A DNA stretch of 62,236 nt from CAYVQZ01 sp964453435 (GTDB taxonomy: Bacteria > Abyssobacteria > SURF-5): assembly GCA_964453435.1 (NCBI GenBank), contig CAYVQZ010000028.1, positions 1-62,236 of the forward strand, written 5' to 3'. Shown piece after piece: positions 50,331 through 58,918 of this stretch. The notes under the pieces were generated by a model that did no database searches, was not told the DNA's origin, and saw nothing but the letters and a program-made list of their open reading frames with translations. Numbering within the stretch: the first letter of the stretch is position 1; the number at the start of each line of letters is the position of its first letter. Position numbers and translations under genes: made by a program.

Positions 50331-51401
50331 TCATATTTCAAGCTTCGGCAGGAAATGCTTTTTATAGAAATCGAGTGCGTACCGGTCTGTCATTCCGGCA
50401 ATGAAATCAACGGCAAGTCGGACAACGTTTTCGTCCGAATCGGGAGACGGCTCCTCCATAAAGGTTTTCGGATTCTCGAGCAAGAAGAAATACAGTTCGC
50501 GAAGAATTTTTCTGGCCTTGTCTATCGACTCCCGAATTTCGCTGCGCGGATAGACGCATTCGTACAGGTAATCTTTCAGGGCGTTCGTTGCCTCCAGAAC
50601 GACCGGGCCCATCCTGATTCCGTTGTCGTGGCTGTTCTGAAGGATGTCGGCAACCATCGAATCGATCCGGTGGGAAGGAGTATCGCCCAGCACTGCCACA
50701 CATTCGCAGGGAAGCTCCGTCTCGGTTATCAGCCCGCTCCGTATAGCGTCGTCGATATCGTGGTTTATGTAAGCGATGCTGTCGGACACTCTGACCACTT
50801 CGGCCTCCAACGTCAGCAATTTTGCGGGGTGGTCGGGTTCGAGAATGTTGTTCGGGCCTTTCGAATGATTCAGAATCCCGTCGCGGACCTCGCAGGTGAG
50901 GTTCAGGCCTTTGCCGTTCTCCAGCTCGTCCACGATGCGCAGACTCTGTACGTTGTGCGCAAAGCCACCGGGAACGATTTCGTCGAGGACCGCTTCCCCG
51001 GCGTGGCCGAAGGGGGTATGGCCGAGGTCGTGCCCGAGGGCTATGGCTTCCGTAAGGTCTTCGTTCAAAAGCAACGCTCGCGAGATGGTCCGCGCGATTT
51101 GCGCGACCTCGAGGGTATGGGTCAGTCGCGTACGATAATGATCGCCCAAAGGCGACAGAAACACCTGGGTCTTATGCTTGAGCCGGCGGAATGATTTGGA
51201 GTGGATGATTCGGTCCCGGTCTCTCTGGAACACGGTGCGGTACGAACACTCTTCGACGGGAAAGCGTCTTCCCCTGCTTTCATCGCTGAATGTTGCCCGC
51301 GGCGAGAGATACTCGTGCTCTCTGCGTTCAAGCATCTCTCGAATGGTCAGACCCTGTTTGGAAAACGGTCCTCGTTTGGCTTGTGCATGAGGAGAGGACA
51401 T
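50331..51401 (-). CDS. dgt: Deoxyguanosinetriphosphate triphosphohydrolase (dGTPase)
   Basis: A 356-residue HD-domain phosphohydrolase of the short dGTPase type. Key blocks: FRRLKHKTQVF, RTRLTHTLEVAQIARTI (His of the H...HD...D set), LGHDLGHTPFGHAGE (HD) and DSIAYINHDIDDAI (the last Asp). It hydrolyses dNTPs to deoxynucleoside and triphosphate, controlling dNTP pools. Length and spacing match bacterial dGTPase-like proteins. It has its own near-perfect promoter at 51477-51505. Confidence 0.92.
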   Translation of the reverse strand: MSSPHAQAKRGPFSKQGLTIREMLERREHEYLSPRATFSDESRGRRFPVEECSYRTVFQRDRDRIIHSKSFRRLKHKTQVFLSPLGDHYRTRLTHTLEVAQIARTISRALLLNEDLTEAIALGHDLGHTPFGHAGEAVLDEIVPGGFAHNVQSLRIVDELENGKGLNLTCEVRDGILNHSKGPNNILEPDHPAKLLTLEAEVVRVSDSIAYINHDIDDAIRSGLITETELPCECVAVLGDTPSHRIDSMVADILQNSHDNGIRMGPVVLEATNALKDYLYECVYPRSEIRESIDKARKILRELYFFLLENPKTFMEEPSPDSDENVVRLAVDFIAGMTDRYALDFYKKHFLPKLEI

Positions 51402-51476
51402 ATCTGAACCGTGTTCTGAAACCCTTCTTTTCGTTGGGAGCGAGTATTGCGGTGACGATTGGAAGATAACAGCCGT

Positions 51477-51505
51477 ATTATATGTCTCGCCTCGGGGTTT
51501 GTCAA
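51477..51505 (-). promoter_or_regulatory. Sigma-70 promoter of the dGTPase gene
   Basis: On the minus strand TTGACA (51505-51500) and TATAAT (51482-51477) are 17 bases apart, a full consensus match, 75 bases before the ATG at 51401. Confidence 0.8.
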
Positions 51506-51610
51506 CCCATTCTTGAGAGTGGATTGTCTTGTGTTGCGGCTCGTTTTTCCGTAGAAAAGGGAGCCGGCGAAAAATTCACCCGACTCCCTCCGTTTTTCTC
51601 TTGGTTTTTG

Positions 51611-52453
51611 CTAGAATCTTTGGCTTCGCAGGCGTTTGACGCGTTCCTGAATCGGCGGATGCGTGCTCAGCAGATTCCAGATGCTCTTGCCGCGGAGCGG
51701 GTTCACGATAAACAAGTGAGCGGATGCGGGGTTGGCCTGCAGCGGCCTGGCCTGCGCTCCCCGCTCGAGCTTTTCGAGCGCGTTCGCCAGCCCGAATGGA
51801 CCGCCCGCTATGCGCGAGCCTGTCGAGTCGGCCTTGTATTCGTTCGACCGCGATACCGCCAACTGTATCAACATGGCGGCTAGCGGAGCAACGATCATGG
51901 CGACCAGCAGCCCGACAATGCCGCCTTTGTCGTCGTCGCGCCCGCCGACTCCGCCGAAGATCGCGGCCCAGCGCGCGAAATATGCCAGCATCGAAATGGC
52001 GCCCGCCAAGGTAGCCGCAATTGTTCCGACCAACATATCGCGGTTTTTAATGTGGGCGAGTTCATGGGCAAGAACCCCCTTCAGTTCGTTTTCATCCAGC
52101 AACTGAAGGATTCCCTCCGTAACCGCCACCACCGCATTGTCGGGGTTTCGCCCCGTTGCAAAAGCATTCGGAGACTGGTTCGGTATGAGATAAACCTTCG
52201 GCATTGGTAATCCGGCGCTGGTGGCCAGCTCTTGCACCATCGAGTACAGGCGCGGCGCCTCGCTCGGTGACACCGGTTGGGCGCGGTACATTTTCAGCAC
52301 CAGTTTGTCGCTGAACCAGTAGGCGCCGAAATTCATCACGAGCGCTATTCCGAAAGCAAACACCGCACCGCTTTGGCCGCCGACCGCCTGCCCGACGAAA
52401 ACAAAGAGCAGCGTCAGCGCTGTTAACAGCGCCGCGGTTCGTAACGTGTTCAT
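51611..52453 (-). CDS. htpX: HtpX-like membrane zinc metalloprotease
   Basis: A 280-residue M48-family protease that degrades damaged inner-membrane proteins. The zinc motif HELAH is at residues 130-134, with two N-terminal helices (AALLTALTLLFVFVGQAV, AVFAFGIALVMNFGAYW) and two more hydrophobic segments after the motif (LAGAISMLAYFARW, LLVAMIVAPLAAMLI). The third ligand is the Glu in SRSNEYKAD. The frame is open to 52564; the ATG at 52453 follows GAGGAGGG. It fits the stress cluster with Hsp20 and DnaK genes upstream. Confidence 0.93.
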   Translation of the reverse strand: MNTLRTAALLTALTLLFVFVGQAVGGQSGAVFAFGIALVMNFGAYWFSDKLVLKMYRAQPVSPSEAPRLYSMVQELATSAGLPMPKVYLIPNQSPNAFATGRNPDNAVVAVTEGILQLLDENELKGVLAHELAHIKNRDMLVGTIAATLAGAISMLAYFARWAAIFGGVGGRDDDKGGIVGLLVAMIVAPLAAMLIQLAVSRSNEYKADSTGSRIAGGPFGLANALEKLERGAQARPLQANPASAHLFIVNPLRGKSIWNLLSTHPPIQERVKRLRSQRF

Positions 52454-52643
52454 TTTTCCCTCCTCAGATAAAAAGCTGTTACTCCCCGGGATTGCGCAAC
52501 ATGAAACCGTCCCGGCCAATGGCCGCGAACAGGGCGATTCGTAAATCGGGGGATCCCTCCCCACGCGTGAATTGTTGAATTATCAAACGCGGCAAACAGC
52601 TCTTCTCGTGTCCGCGCCAACCACCTTCGTTCACTCACATTCA

Positions 52644-52672
52644 ATGGTAACATTATCCCCTGCGTGTGTCAA
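52644..52672 (-). promoter_or_regulatory. Possible sigma-70 promoter of htpX
   Basis: On the minus strand TTGACA (52672-52667) and TACCAT (52649-52644) are 17 bases apart, implying a leader of about 180 bases. Confidence 0.45.
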
Positions 52673-52796
52673 CACGGTCGCTCACTCCTGCTTCCTCCGC
52701 TCAGATGCGATTCCCCGCGAGCCGGAACATGTCTCCGCTTTCTCTCGGGAAGACGAGCTCCTTCTCGCGGGGAAAGAAACGCGCCCGAACCCTCCG

Positions 52797-53150
52797 TTAC
52801 GCTTCGATGGCAATTTTTTTCGGCAACACTTCCTCCTTTTTGGGAAGAGTCAAGGTGAGGATGCCGTTTTCCACCTTGGCGGAGATTTTCGAGGTGTCAA
52901 CCTGATCGCCGAGCACAAATGTGCGCAGATACGATGCAGGGTCGGTTTCGCCCCGCACCAGCCTCAGGCTCGAATCCATCGGCCTGCGTGTTGCCTTAAT
53001 CGTGAGCTCGCTGTTGTCCACCTTGATATCGAAATCTTCCTTTGCAACACCCGGCATTTCAGCCTTGAGAATCACGGCATCGGGGTTCTCGCAAATCTCG
53101 ACCCGCGGAGTCCTGTAACGGATTCGCTCTTCCATACCCGCTCTGTTCAT
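52797..53150 (-). CDS. Small heat shock protein (Hsp20 family)
   Basis: A 117-residue alpha-crystallin-domain chaperone. The domain spans nearly the whole protein (VEICENPDAVILKAEMPGV through SAKVENGILTLTLPK), with the family's A-x-x-x-n-G-i-L-t motif near the end. It has a very short N-terminal arm and ends in VLPKKIAIEA; no IxI tail beyond that. The frame is open upstream to 53324; the ATG at 53150 follows AAAAAGGAGG at normal spacing. It lies 59 bases downstream of a second hsp20 gene. Confidence 0.9.
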   Translation of the reverse strand: MNRAGMEERIRYRTPRVEICENPDAVILKAEMPGVAKEDFDIKVDNSELTIKATRRPMDSSLRLVRGETDPASYLRTFVLGDQVDTSKISAKVENGILTLTLPKKEEVLPKKIAIEA

Positions 53151-53209
53151 TTCTGTTTTCCTCCTTTTTCCCTGAGATGACTGGTTCGCAAGAGGAGCCT
53201 GCTTCCGCA

Positions 53210-53677
53210 TCAATCGACTTTCAGCTTGATCTGTTTCGGTTTTGCCTCTTCTTTTTTCGGCATGCTTATCTCGAGAATGCCGTTCTTTAAAGAGGCTTTC
53301 ACTTTCTCGGCGTCTACAGGACACGGAAGCGGGACCGAACGCTGGAACGAGCCGTACACGCTTTCGCGCCTGTAGTAATTTTCCTCTTTCTTCTCCTGTT
53401 CCTTCTTCTTCTCTCCCTTGATGGTGAGCGTATCGCCCAAGATGGTCAAATCGATGTCCTTCTCCGCCATGCCGGGCAGTTCAGCGGTCACGAACACTTT
53501 GTTCTCATCCTCATACACATCAACCGCCGGCGCCCACTCGCCTTCGAAAAGGCCCGCCCGTTCCACGGGCCCCCGCCCGAACGCGCTATCGAACAACCGG
53601 TTGATCTCATCCTGCAAGCCCATCATGTCCCTGAAGGGGTCAATCTCGGTTCGGGGTCTCCACCGAATCAACGCCAT
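53210..53677 (-). CDS. Small heat shock protein (Hsp20 family), HSP18-like
   Basis: A 155-residue chaperone. The N-terminal arm IRWRPRTEIDPFRDMMGLQDEINRLF is typical of bacterial HSP17/18 proteins, then the alpha-crystallin domain (AVDVYEDENKVFVTAELPG to VKASLKNGILEISMPK) and tail KPKQIKLKV. The frame contains ATGs at 53686 and 53677. GGAGG abuts the first and is nine bases from the second, so I take 53677. It lies downstream of dnaK and upstream of the other hsp20 gene, all on one strand. Confidence 0.92.
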   Translation of the reverse strand: MALIRWRPRTEIDPFRDMMGLQDEINRLFDSAFGRGPVERAGLFEGEWAPAVDVYEDENKVFVTAELPGMAEKDIDLTILGDTLTIKGEKKKEQEKKEENYYRRESVYGSFQRSVPLPCPVDAEKVKASLKNGILEISMPKKEEAKPKQIKLKVD

Positions 53678-53790
53678 GTCGCTCATCCTCCTCTCTTTTC
53701 CTTTTTCATATCTTGTCGGGAAGCCGGCTGAACCGGATGCGCCGTTCGGCTCCTCTTGCCAGCACCTCTTACCGGCTCGCCCTCTTTTTC

Positions 53791-55722
53791 CTACTTCTCT
53801 TCGTCTACGACCTCGTAATCCGCGTCGATGACGTCTTCGTCCTTCTGGCCTTGTCCGCCGTGCGAACTCTCTCCGGTTCCCGACCCGCGGTGCGGGCCTC
53901 CGGCCTGTGCGCCGGCGTGCGCTCCGGCCTGCTGGTAGATTTGCGTCGACACGTCCTGCCATGTCTGTTGGAGCGCGTCGGTCGAGGACTTGATTTCTCC
54001 GACGTCGTCTGTCTTGATGGCCTCGTTCACGCGGCCCACGGCGGCCTCGAGCCTGTTCTTCTGGTCGGCAGGCACCTTGTCGCCGAGGTCCTTCAGGTTC
54101 TTCTCGGTCTCGTAAACCATCGATTCGGCGCGGTTGACCGCGTCGGCTTTCTCTCGGCGCGCCCTGTCTTCACCGGCATGCGCCTGAGCGTCTTTGACCA
54201 TTTTGTCGATCTCCTGCTCGGTCAATCCGCTCGATGCCTCGATGCGTATCTTCTGCTCTTTGGCGGTTGCGAGGTCTTTGGCCGAAACGTGGAGAATTCC
54301 GTTCGCGTCGATATCGAACGCCACCTCGATCTGAGGGATGCCGCGCGGCGCGGGCGGTATGCCCGTGAGGTGGAACCGGCCGATCGTCTTGTTGTCGGCG
54401 GCCATTTCTCGTTCACCTTGGAGCACGTGTATTTCCACGCTGGTCTGCCCGTCATCGGCGGTCGTGAATATCTCGCTTTTGCGTGTCGGAATCGTGGTGT
54501 TGCGCTCGATCAGCCTCGTGAACACGCCGCCTTTGGTCTCGATGCCCAGTGAGAGCGGCGTAACGTCGAGCAAGAGAACGTCTTTCACGTCACCGGCGAG
54601 AACGCCCGCCTGGATGGCTGCGCCGATGGCGACAACCTCGTCGGGATTCACGCCTTTGTGCGGGTCCTTGCCGAAAATTCCCTTCACCAGCTCCTGCACT
54701 TTCGGCATCCGGGTCTGGCCGCCGACAAGGATGACCTCATCGACCTGGTTCGCGGCCAGCGCCGCATCCTGCAGCGCTTTCTCGACGGGACCGCGCGTTC
54801 GTTCCACCAAATCATCGACGAGCTGTTCGAGCTTCGAACGCGTCAGCGTCAAGTTCAGGTGCTTTGGCCCCGACGCGTCAGCCGTGATGAACGGCAGGTT
54901 GATGTCGGTCGTCTGCGAACTGGAAAGCTCGCATTTCGCCTTTTCGGCAGCCTCTTTCAGCCGCTGAAGGGCCATTCGGTCCTGCCGCAGGTCGATCCCC
55001 TGGTCCTTCTTGAATTCATCGGCCAGCCAATCGATGATGCGCTGGTCGAAGTCGTCACCGCCCAAGTGGGTGTCGCCGTTGGTCGATAGCACTTCGAACA
55101 CACCTTCTCCGAGCTGGAGAATCGATATATCAAAGGTACCGCCGCCAAGGTCGTAGACGGCGATTTTCTCATCCTTCTTCTTGTCCAGACCATACGCAAG
55201 CGATGCAGCGGTCGGCTCGTTGATGATTCGCAGAACCTCGAGCCCGGCGATTTTGCCCGCGTCCTTTGTCGCCTGCCGCTGGGAATCGTTAAAGTACGCC
55301 GGCACCGTAATGACCGCCTGCGTCACTTTTTGGCCGAGATAATCCTCGGCGCTTTGCTTCATCTTCTGAAGCACCATCGCCGAGATTTCCGGCGGCCGAT
55401 ATGTCTTCCCGCCGGCGACCACCTGGCAATCGCCGTTCGGGCCTTCCGTGACCTTATACGGCACCAGCTTGATTTCACTCTGAACTTCACCGTACTTGCG
55501 GCCCATGAAGCGTTTGATCGAGAAAACCGTGTTCTCCGGATTCGTGATGGCCTGCCGCTTCGCCACCGTACCCGCCAAACGCTCACCGTTCTTCGTGAAC
55601 GCCACGACGGACGGCGTCGTTCGACCGCCTTCACTGTTCGGGACCACGACGGCTTCTCCGCCCTCGAGCACCGCAACGCATGAGTTCGTGGTGCCAAGGT
55701 CGATGCCAATTACTTTAGCCAT
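53791..55722 (-). CDS. dnaK: Chaperone DnaK (Hsp70)
   Basis: A 643-residue Hsp70. The N-terminus IGIDLGTTNSCVAVLEGG, the block VYDLGGGTFDISILQLG and ILVGGQTRMPKVQE mark the ATPase domain, with the substrate-binding domain starting after DVTPLSLGIETKGG. The tail is rich in Gly, His and Gln and ends DADYEVVDEEK, close to the usual conserved end. No grpE, dnaJ or hrcA is adjacent and I find no CIRCE element; instead a sigma-54-type promoter lies 58 bases upstream. Two hsp20 genes and htpX follow. Confidence 0.97.
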   Translation of the reverse strand: MAKVIGIDLGTTNSCVAVLEGGEAVVVPNSEGGRTTPSVVAFTKNGERLAGTVAKRQAITNPENTVFSIKRFMGRKYGEVQSEIKLVPYKVTEGPNGDCQVVAGGKTYRPPEISAMVLQKMKQSAEDYLGQKVTQAVITVPAYFNDSQRQATKDAGKIAGLEVLRIINEPTAASLAYGLDKKKDEKIAVYDLGGGTFDISILQLGEGVFEVLSTNGDTHLGGDDFDQRIIDWLADEFKKDQGIDLRQDRMALQRLKEAAEKAKCELSSSQTTDINLPFITADASGPKHLNLTLTRSKLEQLVDDLVERTRGPVEKALQDAALAANQVDEVILVGGQTRMPKVQELVKGIFGKDPHKGVNPDEVVAIGAAIQAGVLAGDVKDVLLLDVTPLSLGIETKGGVFTRLIERNTTIPTRKSEIFTTADDGQTSVEIHVLQGEREMAADNKTIGRFHLTGIPPAPRGIPQIEVAFDIDANGILHVSAKDLATAKEQKIRIEASSGLTEQEIDKMVKDAQAHAGEDRARREKADAVNRAESMVYETEKNLKDLGDKVPADQKNRLEAAVGRVNEAIKTDDVGEIKSSTDALQQTWQDVSTQIYQQAGAHAGAQAGGPHRGSGTGESSHGGQGQKDEDVIDADYEVVDEEK

Positions 55723-55779
55723 TCTTATCGCTCCTCTCTTTTAGAGAATTGTTGGGTTCGTAGTTTCGTTCATTCTTTG

Positions 55780-55795
55780 TGCAAAGAGGATGCCA
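55780..55795 (-). promoter_or_regulatory. Sigma-54 (-24/-12) promoter of dnaK
   Basis: The minus strand reads TGGCATCCTCTTTGCA, with the invariant GG and GC exactly ten bases apart, as required for sigma-54 recognition. The expected start is about 47 bases before the dnaK ATG. The consensus is TGGCACG-N4-TTGCA. Confidence 0.65.
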
Positions 55796-55901
55796 ACTTT
55801 TCGCATGAAGGAAGGCAATCCATAACCTTAATTCCAACAAAAGCTTGCAAACAATCGGAGGTCCTCGGAAAAAGCCTTCTTCGAAATGGTCAGCGATATT
55901 G

Positions 55902-55920
55902 TTTCATATCGAAACAATGA
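55902..55920. promoter_or_regulatory. Inverted repeat upstream of dnaK, possible activator site
   Basis: ATTGTTTCATATCGAAACAAT contains arms TTGTTTC and GAAACAA separated by five bases. It sits about 110-120 bases upstream of the sigma-54 promoter, the usual distance for an enhancer-binding protein. The function is inferred from position only. Confidence 0.45.
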
Positions 55921-55972
55921 AAATGTGGAAATTTTCAACAAAGAGCTCATGAAGGCGAGGATGGTAAGACTC

Positions 55973-56028
55973 AACATGGATTTCTGGGCCGAAGGTCACG
56001 CTTCGCATGATTCCGTGTTCCCGGAATT
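55973..56028 (+). repeat. Repeat R2, copy b
   Basis: Matches 2139-2194 over 56 bases with four mismatches. It lies in the 1.19 kb gene-free region between dnaK and the phosphatase gene. Confidence 0.8.
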
Positions 56029-56548
56029 GACCAATCTGCAGGCGCCGATTCATTCGCACATCCTTCGCTCTTCGCGGTCACGCCATGAAACGAGCCCTGA
56101 GGGGACAAGGCAACCTTTGTAAAATTTCAACGGCTTGCTGCCGGAAAGCCCTTTTCTTCGGGAAGACACCCATACTGTCATTCTGAGGAGCAAAACGACG
56201 AAGAATCTCTCTTGTTATGGCCCCATCAATCGCGGAACTCTTCGCGGGAGTTTATCCTGAGGGACTCGAAGTGCTCAGGGTGACAACCAAGAGCGCCCGG
56301 AAAGTTTTTCCGGCGACGCGCCGTCAAGGTCGGACCCTGGTTCGGCCAGACCGTCAATCCCCCCGGGTGAGAGGATAGAGAGGATAAACCGTGTTTTCGG
56401 CATAAGCGCCCAGCAATTGCGTCTCCAGGTTTTTTTACGGCCAATTCCTTTGAGAGGGGCATATGGATTCCTCATGAGCAAGTTCCGGGTTCAACGTTCA
56501 CGGTTGAAGGTTCAAGGCTTCGTCCTGTTAATAGCGGAAGAGGGGAAT

Positions 56549-56698
56549 AGAAGGGTCGCGTCTACGCATTTGACAAAGGCGCCAGGAAAGCGGGAAATAG
56601 TTCTTCAAAAAATCCCCCGATGCAGACGTTCTTGGCTTCGATATCTTTGGCGAAAGAAAACAATTGAGCTCGACCGCAGAGCAGCCTCACTGTGAGCT
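56549..56698. repeat. Repeat R3, copy a
   Basis: Shares with copy b (58658-58800) the blocks CTACGCATTTGACAA, GATGCAGACGTTCTTG, CTTTGGCGAAAGAAAACAA and TTGAGCTCGACCGCA in the same order, with small differences and gaps. Read on the minus strand both could encode FSFAKxIExKNVCIG, though no start or full gene is visible. Confidence 0.8.
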
Positions 56699-56909
56699 TA
56701 AATCCTGGCAACCCTACAAAAAATGGTATTATGTTGACGGAATTCTCCCAGGAAGGACGCATAAGACATGAGGATAGGAGAACCTGAGCTGTTTGCGCTA
56801 ATTCATTCCTTCGCGCTGTGTCCTTTGCCCTCGAGGTCTTCCAGTTCGGCGACTCCCTCTGCGCCGATTGTGAAATGCTGGACCTGACCCTTCTGTTTTC
56901 GGAGAGAGA

Positions 56910-58601
56910 ATGAAACGATATATAGTCGGCGGCCTCGCAGCGGTCTTCATCTTTATGGCGGTGATTATTGTCTATGACAGGCATACCATTGTTGAATTCG
57001 GACCGGCCCCTCCGGATTCGGGCTGGGACGCCGGAGACGTAGCGCATCTTCTCCCTACGGTAAACCATACCAGGATTCTCATTAAGGCTTCCTTCAGTTC
57101 GCCCCTCACAAATACGCCGCTCTTGTCTGTCGATGGGAAAGAATTCGCCGGTCACCGAACCGATTCGAGAGGTTATTTTTGGTGGTTCGACGCGACAGGC
57201 CTCGAACCAAATACGACATATGAGTTGGCGCTTTTGAGCGATTCAGGAGAGGCTCTTTGCGAGCGATGGCCGCTCAAGACTTTTCCGGCGCCTGATGATA
57301 GGCCGGAGCGCCTGCGGCTTCTGATTTATACAGGGTTCGGCGGCCATGACGCCCACATCACATGGCGCGGCACGGGACCGCTTCCGCTATCTATCCGGCG
57401 AAGGCTTCTCAAAAGAGCGCTTTCGCTTGGCCCGGACGCGCTTATATCGAGCGGCGACCACATCTACTATGACCTGCGATATGGCCGTTCTCCGAAGTAC
57501 ATGGGCATGTCTCCCGAGTCGATAGCCTACGCAGGAAAATTCGACGAGTCGCGGCCGGTGCTGGGGACATCCAACGAAGCAGTGCTCCGGAAGGCGGTGG
57601 ACCCGCAGATAGCTTACCTTTATGGCGTATCATGCCGCTCGATTCCCACCTTTTTCCTCATGGACGACCACGACTACTTCGAGAACGACGAGGCGCGGGC
57701 GGAGGATGAGTATAACCTCCTCGACCTCTTTATTGGATGGCGCTCTCCGTTTATTAAGAAAGGCGTTTCTTTTCCGCCGGATGGGTTTGCGCTCGACCTA
57801 GGGCGCTCATCGCAGCTTCTGTATCTGCCCGAGTTCCTTCCCGACGGTTCCCGCCCCGCCGACCTGCCCGGCTCGGGCGCCGAGGACAGGCCCGACGGCG
57901 TCTCGGAATGTTACGGCACGCTTCGCTACGGCGCGCTGGTCGAAGCTTTGCTGTTCGAGAGCAGGCGCTATACGACGCTCACCGGCGACGATGCGGCAAT
58001 GGTCCATCCGGCCGCGGAGAAATGGCTGGTCGACCGAATGGCCGCCGAAGAGGCTACGCACGTGGTCAACGTGCCCGCCACCATCTTCGGCTGGAGCGCC
58101 GGCAAATGGATGGAATGGTATCCTGACGCGCGGAATGAAAAGGGGAGCCTGACCAGGAACCGTCCAAAATACATGTGGCAGCAGGGCTGGTTCAATCAGC
58201 ACAACCGGCTTCTCAAGGCCGCCTCGAAGATGGACCGTTGCCTGCCGATATTCATCTGCGGAGACTTGCACAGCCAGGCTGCCGGAAGAATAACGCGCAG
58301 CGCAGAGCTCGACCTGAGCGCCAATCCAGTAGTCGCGGTCGCAACAGGCTCGCTGGGCACGGGCCCGAGAGGTTTCCCATCAGGTTTCAGAAGTGTGATG
58401 GCTGAAGCGCCGAACGACCTGACCGTCCGGGAGGAACTGCGCATCCTGGAAAAAAACGGCTTCGTGGTTGCAGATTTCACACCCGAAAAGGTCGTCGTCA
58501 GCTTTTATGCCTGGAAGCCGCCCGACCCGGTGGAGGCGATAGACAACCTGAAGCCCCATCACCAGCTTGAATTATTCCTCCCGCCAGCCGGCCAAAGGTA
58601 A
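56910..58601 (+). CDS. PhoD-like membrane-anchored metallophosphatase
   Basis: A 563-residue phosphatase of the alkaline phosphatase D/metallophosphatase type. Residues 1-25 form an uncleaved-looking N-terminal anchor (YIVGGLAAVFIFMAVIIVY), placing the enzyme outside the inner membrane. An N-terminal beta-domain (residues 40-125) is followed by metal motifs GDHIYYD, MDDHDYFEND and GDLHSQA. The first block (YTGFGGHDAH) departs from the usual start of the PhoD catalytic domain. It probably cleaves phosphodiesters or phosphomonoesters. GGAGAGAG precedes the ATG. R3 repeats flank the gene on both sides. Confidence 0.83.
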   Translation: MKRYIVGGLAAVFIFMAVIIVYDRHTIVEFGPAPPDSGWDAGDVAHLLPTVNHTRILIKASFSSPLTNTPLLSVDGKEFAGHRTDSRGYFWWFDATGLEPNTTYELALLSDSGEALCERWPLKTFPAPDDRPERLRLLIYTGFGGHDAHITWRGTGPLPLSIRRRLLKRALSLGPDALISSGDHIYYDLRYGRSPKYMGMSPESIAYAGKFDESRPVLGTSNEAVLRKAVDPQIAYLYGVSCRSIPTFFLMDDHDYFENDEARAEDEYNLLDLFIGWRSPFIKKGVSFPPDGFALDLGRSSQLLYLPEFLPDGSRPADLPGSGAEDRPDGVSECYGTLRYGALVEALLFESRRYTTLTGDDAAMVHPAAEKWLVDRMAAEEATHVVNVPATIFGWSAGKWMEWYPDARNEKGSLTRNRPKYMWQQGWFNQHNRLLKAASKMDRCLPIFICGDLHSQAAGRITRSAELDLSANPVVAVATGSLGTGPRGFPSGFRSVMAEAPNDLTVREELRILEKNGFVVADFTPEKVVVSFYAWKPPDPVEAIDNLKPHHQLELFLPPAGQR

Positions 58602-58657
58602 AGAACTCCCACTTGCAGGGATACCTTCAGCTTCCCGCTTGCAAAAAGGGAAAACCA

Positions 58658-58800
58658 GAAGAGTCTACACATTTGACAAGGGCCATCCGCAGAGCAGATC
58701 AGTACACTCGGGGAAACATCTCCGATACAGACGTTCTTGAGCTCGATACCTTTGGCAAAAGAAAACAATTGAGCTCGACCGCACAGACACCGCAGTGGTG
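58658..58800. repeat. Repeat R3, copy b
   Basis: Second copy of the repeat at 56549-56698, beginning about 57 bases after the phosphatase stop codon and ending about 30 bases before the tetR promoter. Confidence 0.8.
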
Positions 58801-58832
58801 AACATTAAGTGAATTTGCTCCTGTGATCTGAC

Positions 58833-58861
58833 TTGACAGAGGGCAAAGGATAGATTATTAT
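58833..58861 (+). promoter_or_regulatory. Sigma-70 promoter of the tetR gene
   Basis: TTGACA at 58833-58838 and TATTAT at 58856-58861 with a 17-base spacer. Confidence 0.75.
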
Positions 58862-58885
58862 ATCATACAGAACTGACGAGTCCGT

Positions 58886-58897
58886 TCCATTAATGGA
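58886..58897. promoter_or_regulatory. Candidate TetR operator
   Basis: TCCATTAATGGA is a perfect 12-base palindrome between the promoter and the tetR ATG, a standard position for autorepression. Confidence 0.5.
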
Positions 58898-58918
58898 GAG
58901 GGAGGGTGGTAACCAGCG

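Larger units (their letters stand above)
55796..56909. other. Long gene-free region with several repeat types
   Basis: Besides R2 copy b and R3 copy a, it holds an inverted pair at 56175-56286 (TGTCATTCTGAGGAGCAAAA... and ...GTGCTCAGGGTGACA), a sequence type I have seen scattered in many bacterial genomes. Near 56478-56520 is a GTTCAA/GGTTGAAGG-rich tract. The short frames are not convincing. Sigma-54 activator sites for dnaK could lie here (a palindromic TTGTTTCATATCGAAACAA at about 55902-55920 is a candidate). Confidence 0.6.

Noticed and set aside
55886..56122. 78-codon plus-strand frame upstream of dnaK
   Set aside because: It includes repeat R2 and an upstream inverted repeat; no ribosome-binding site and no recognisable domain.
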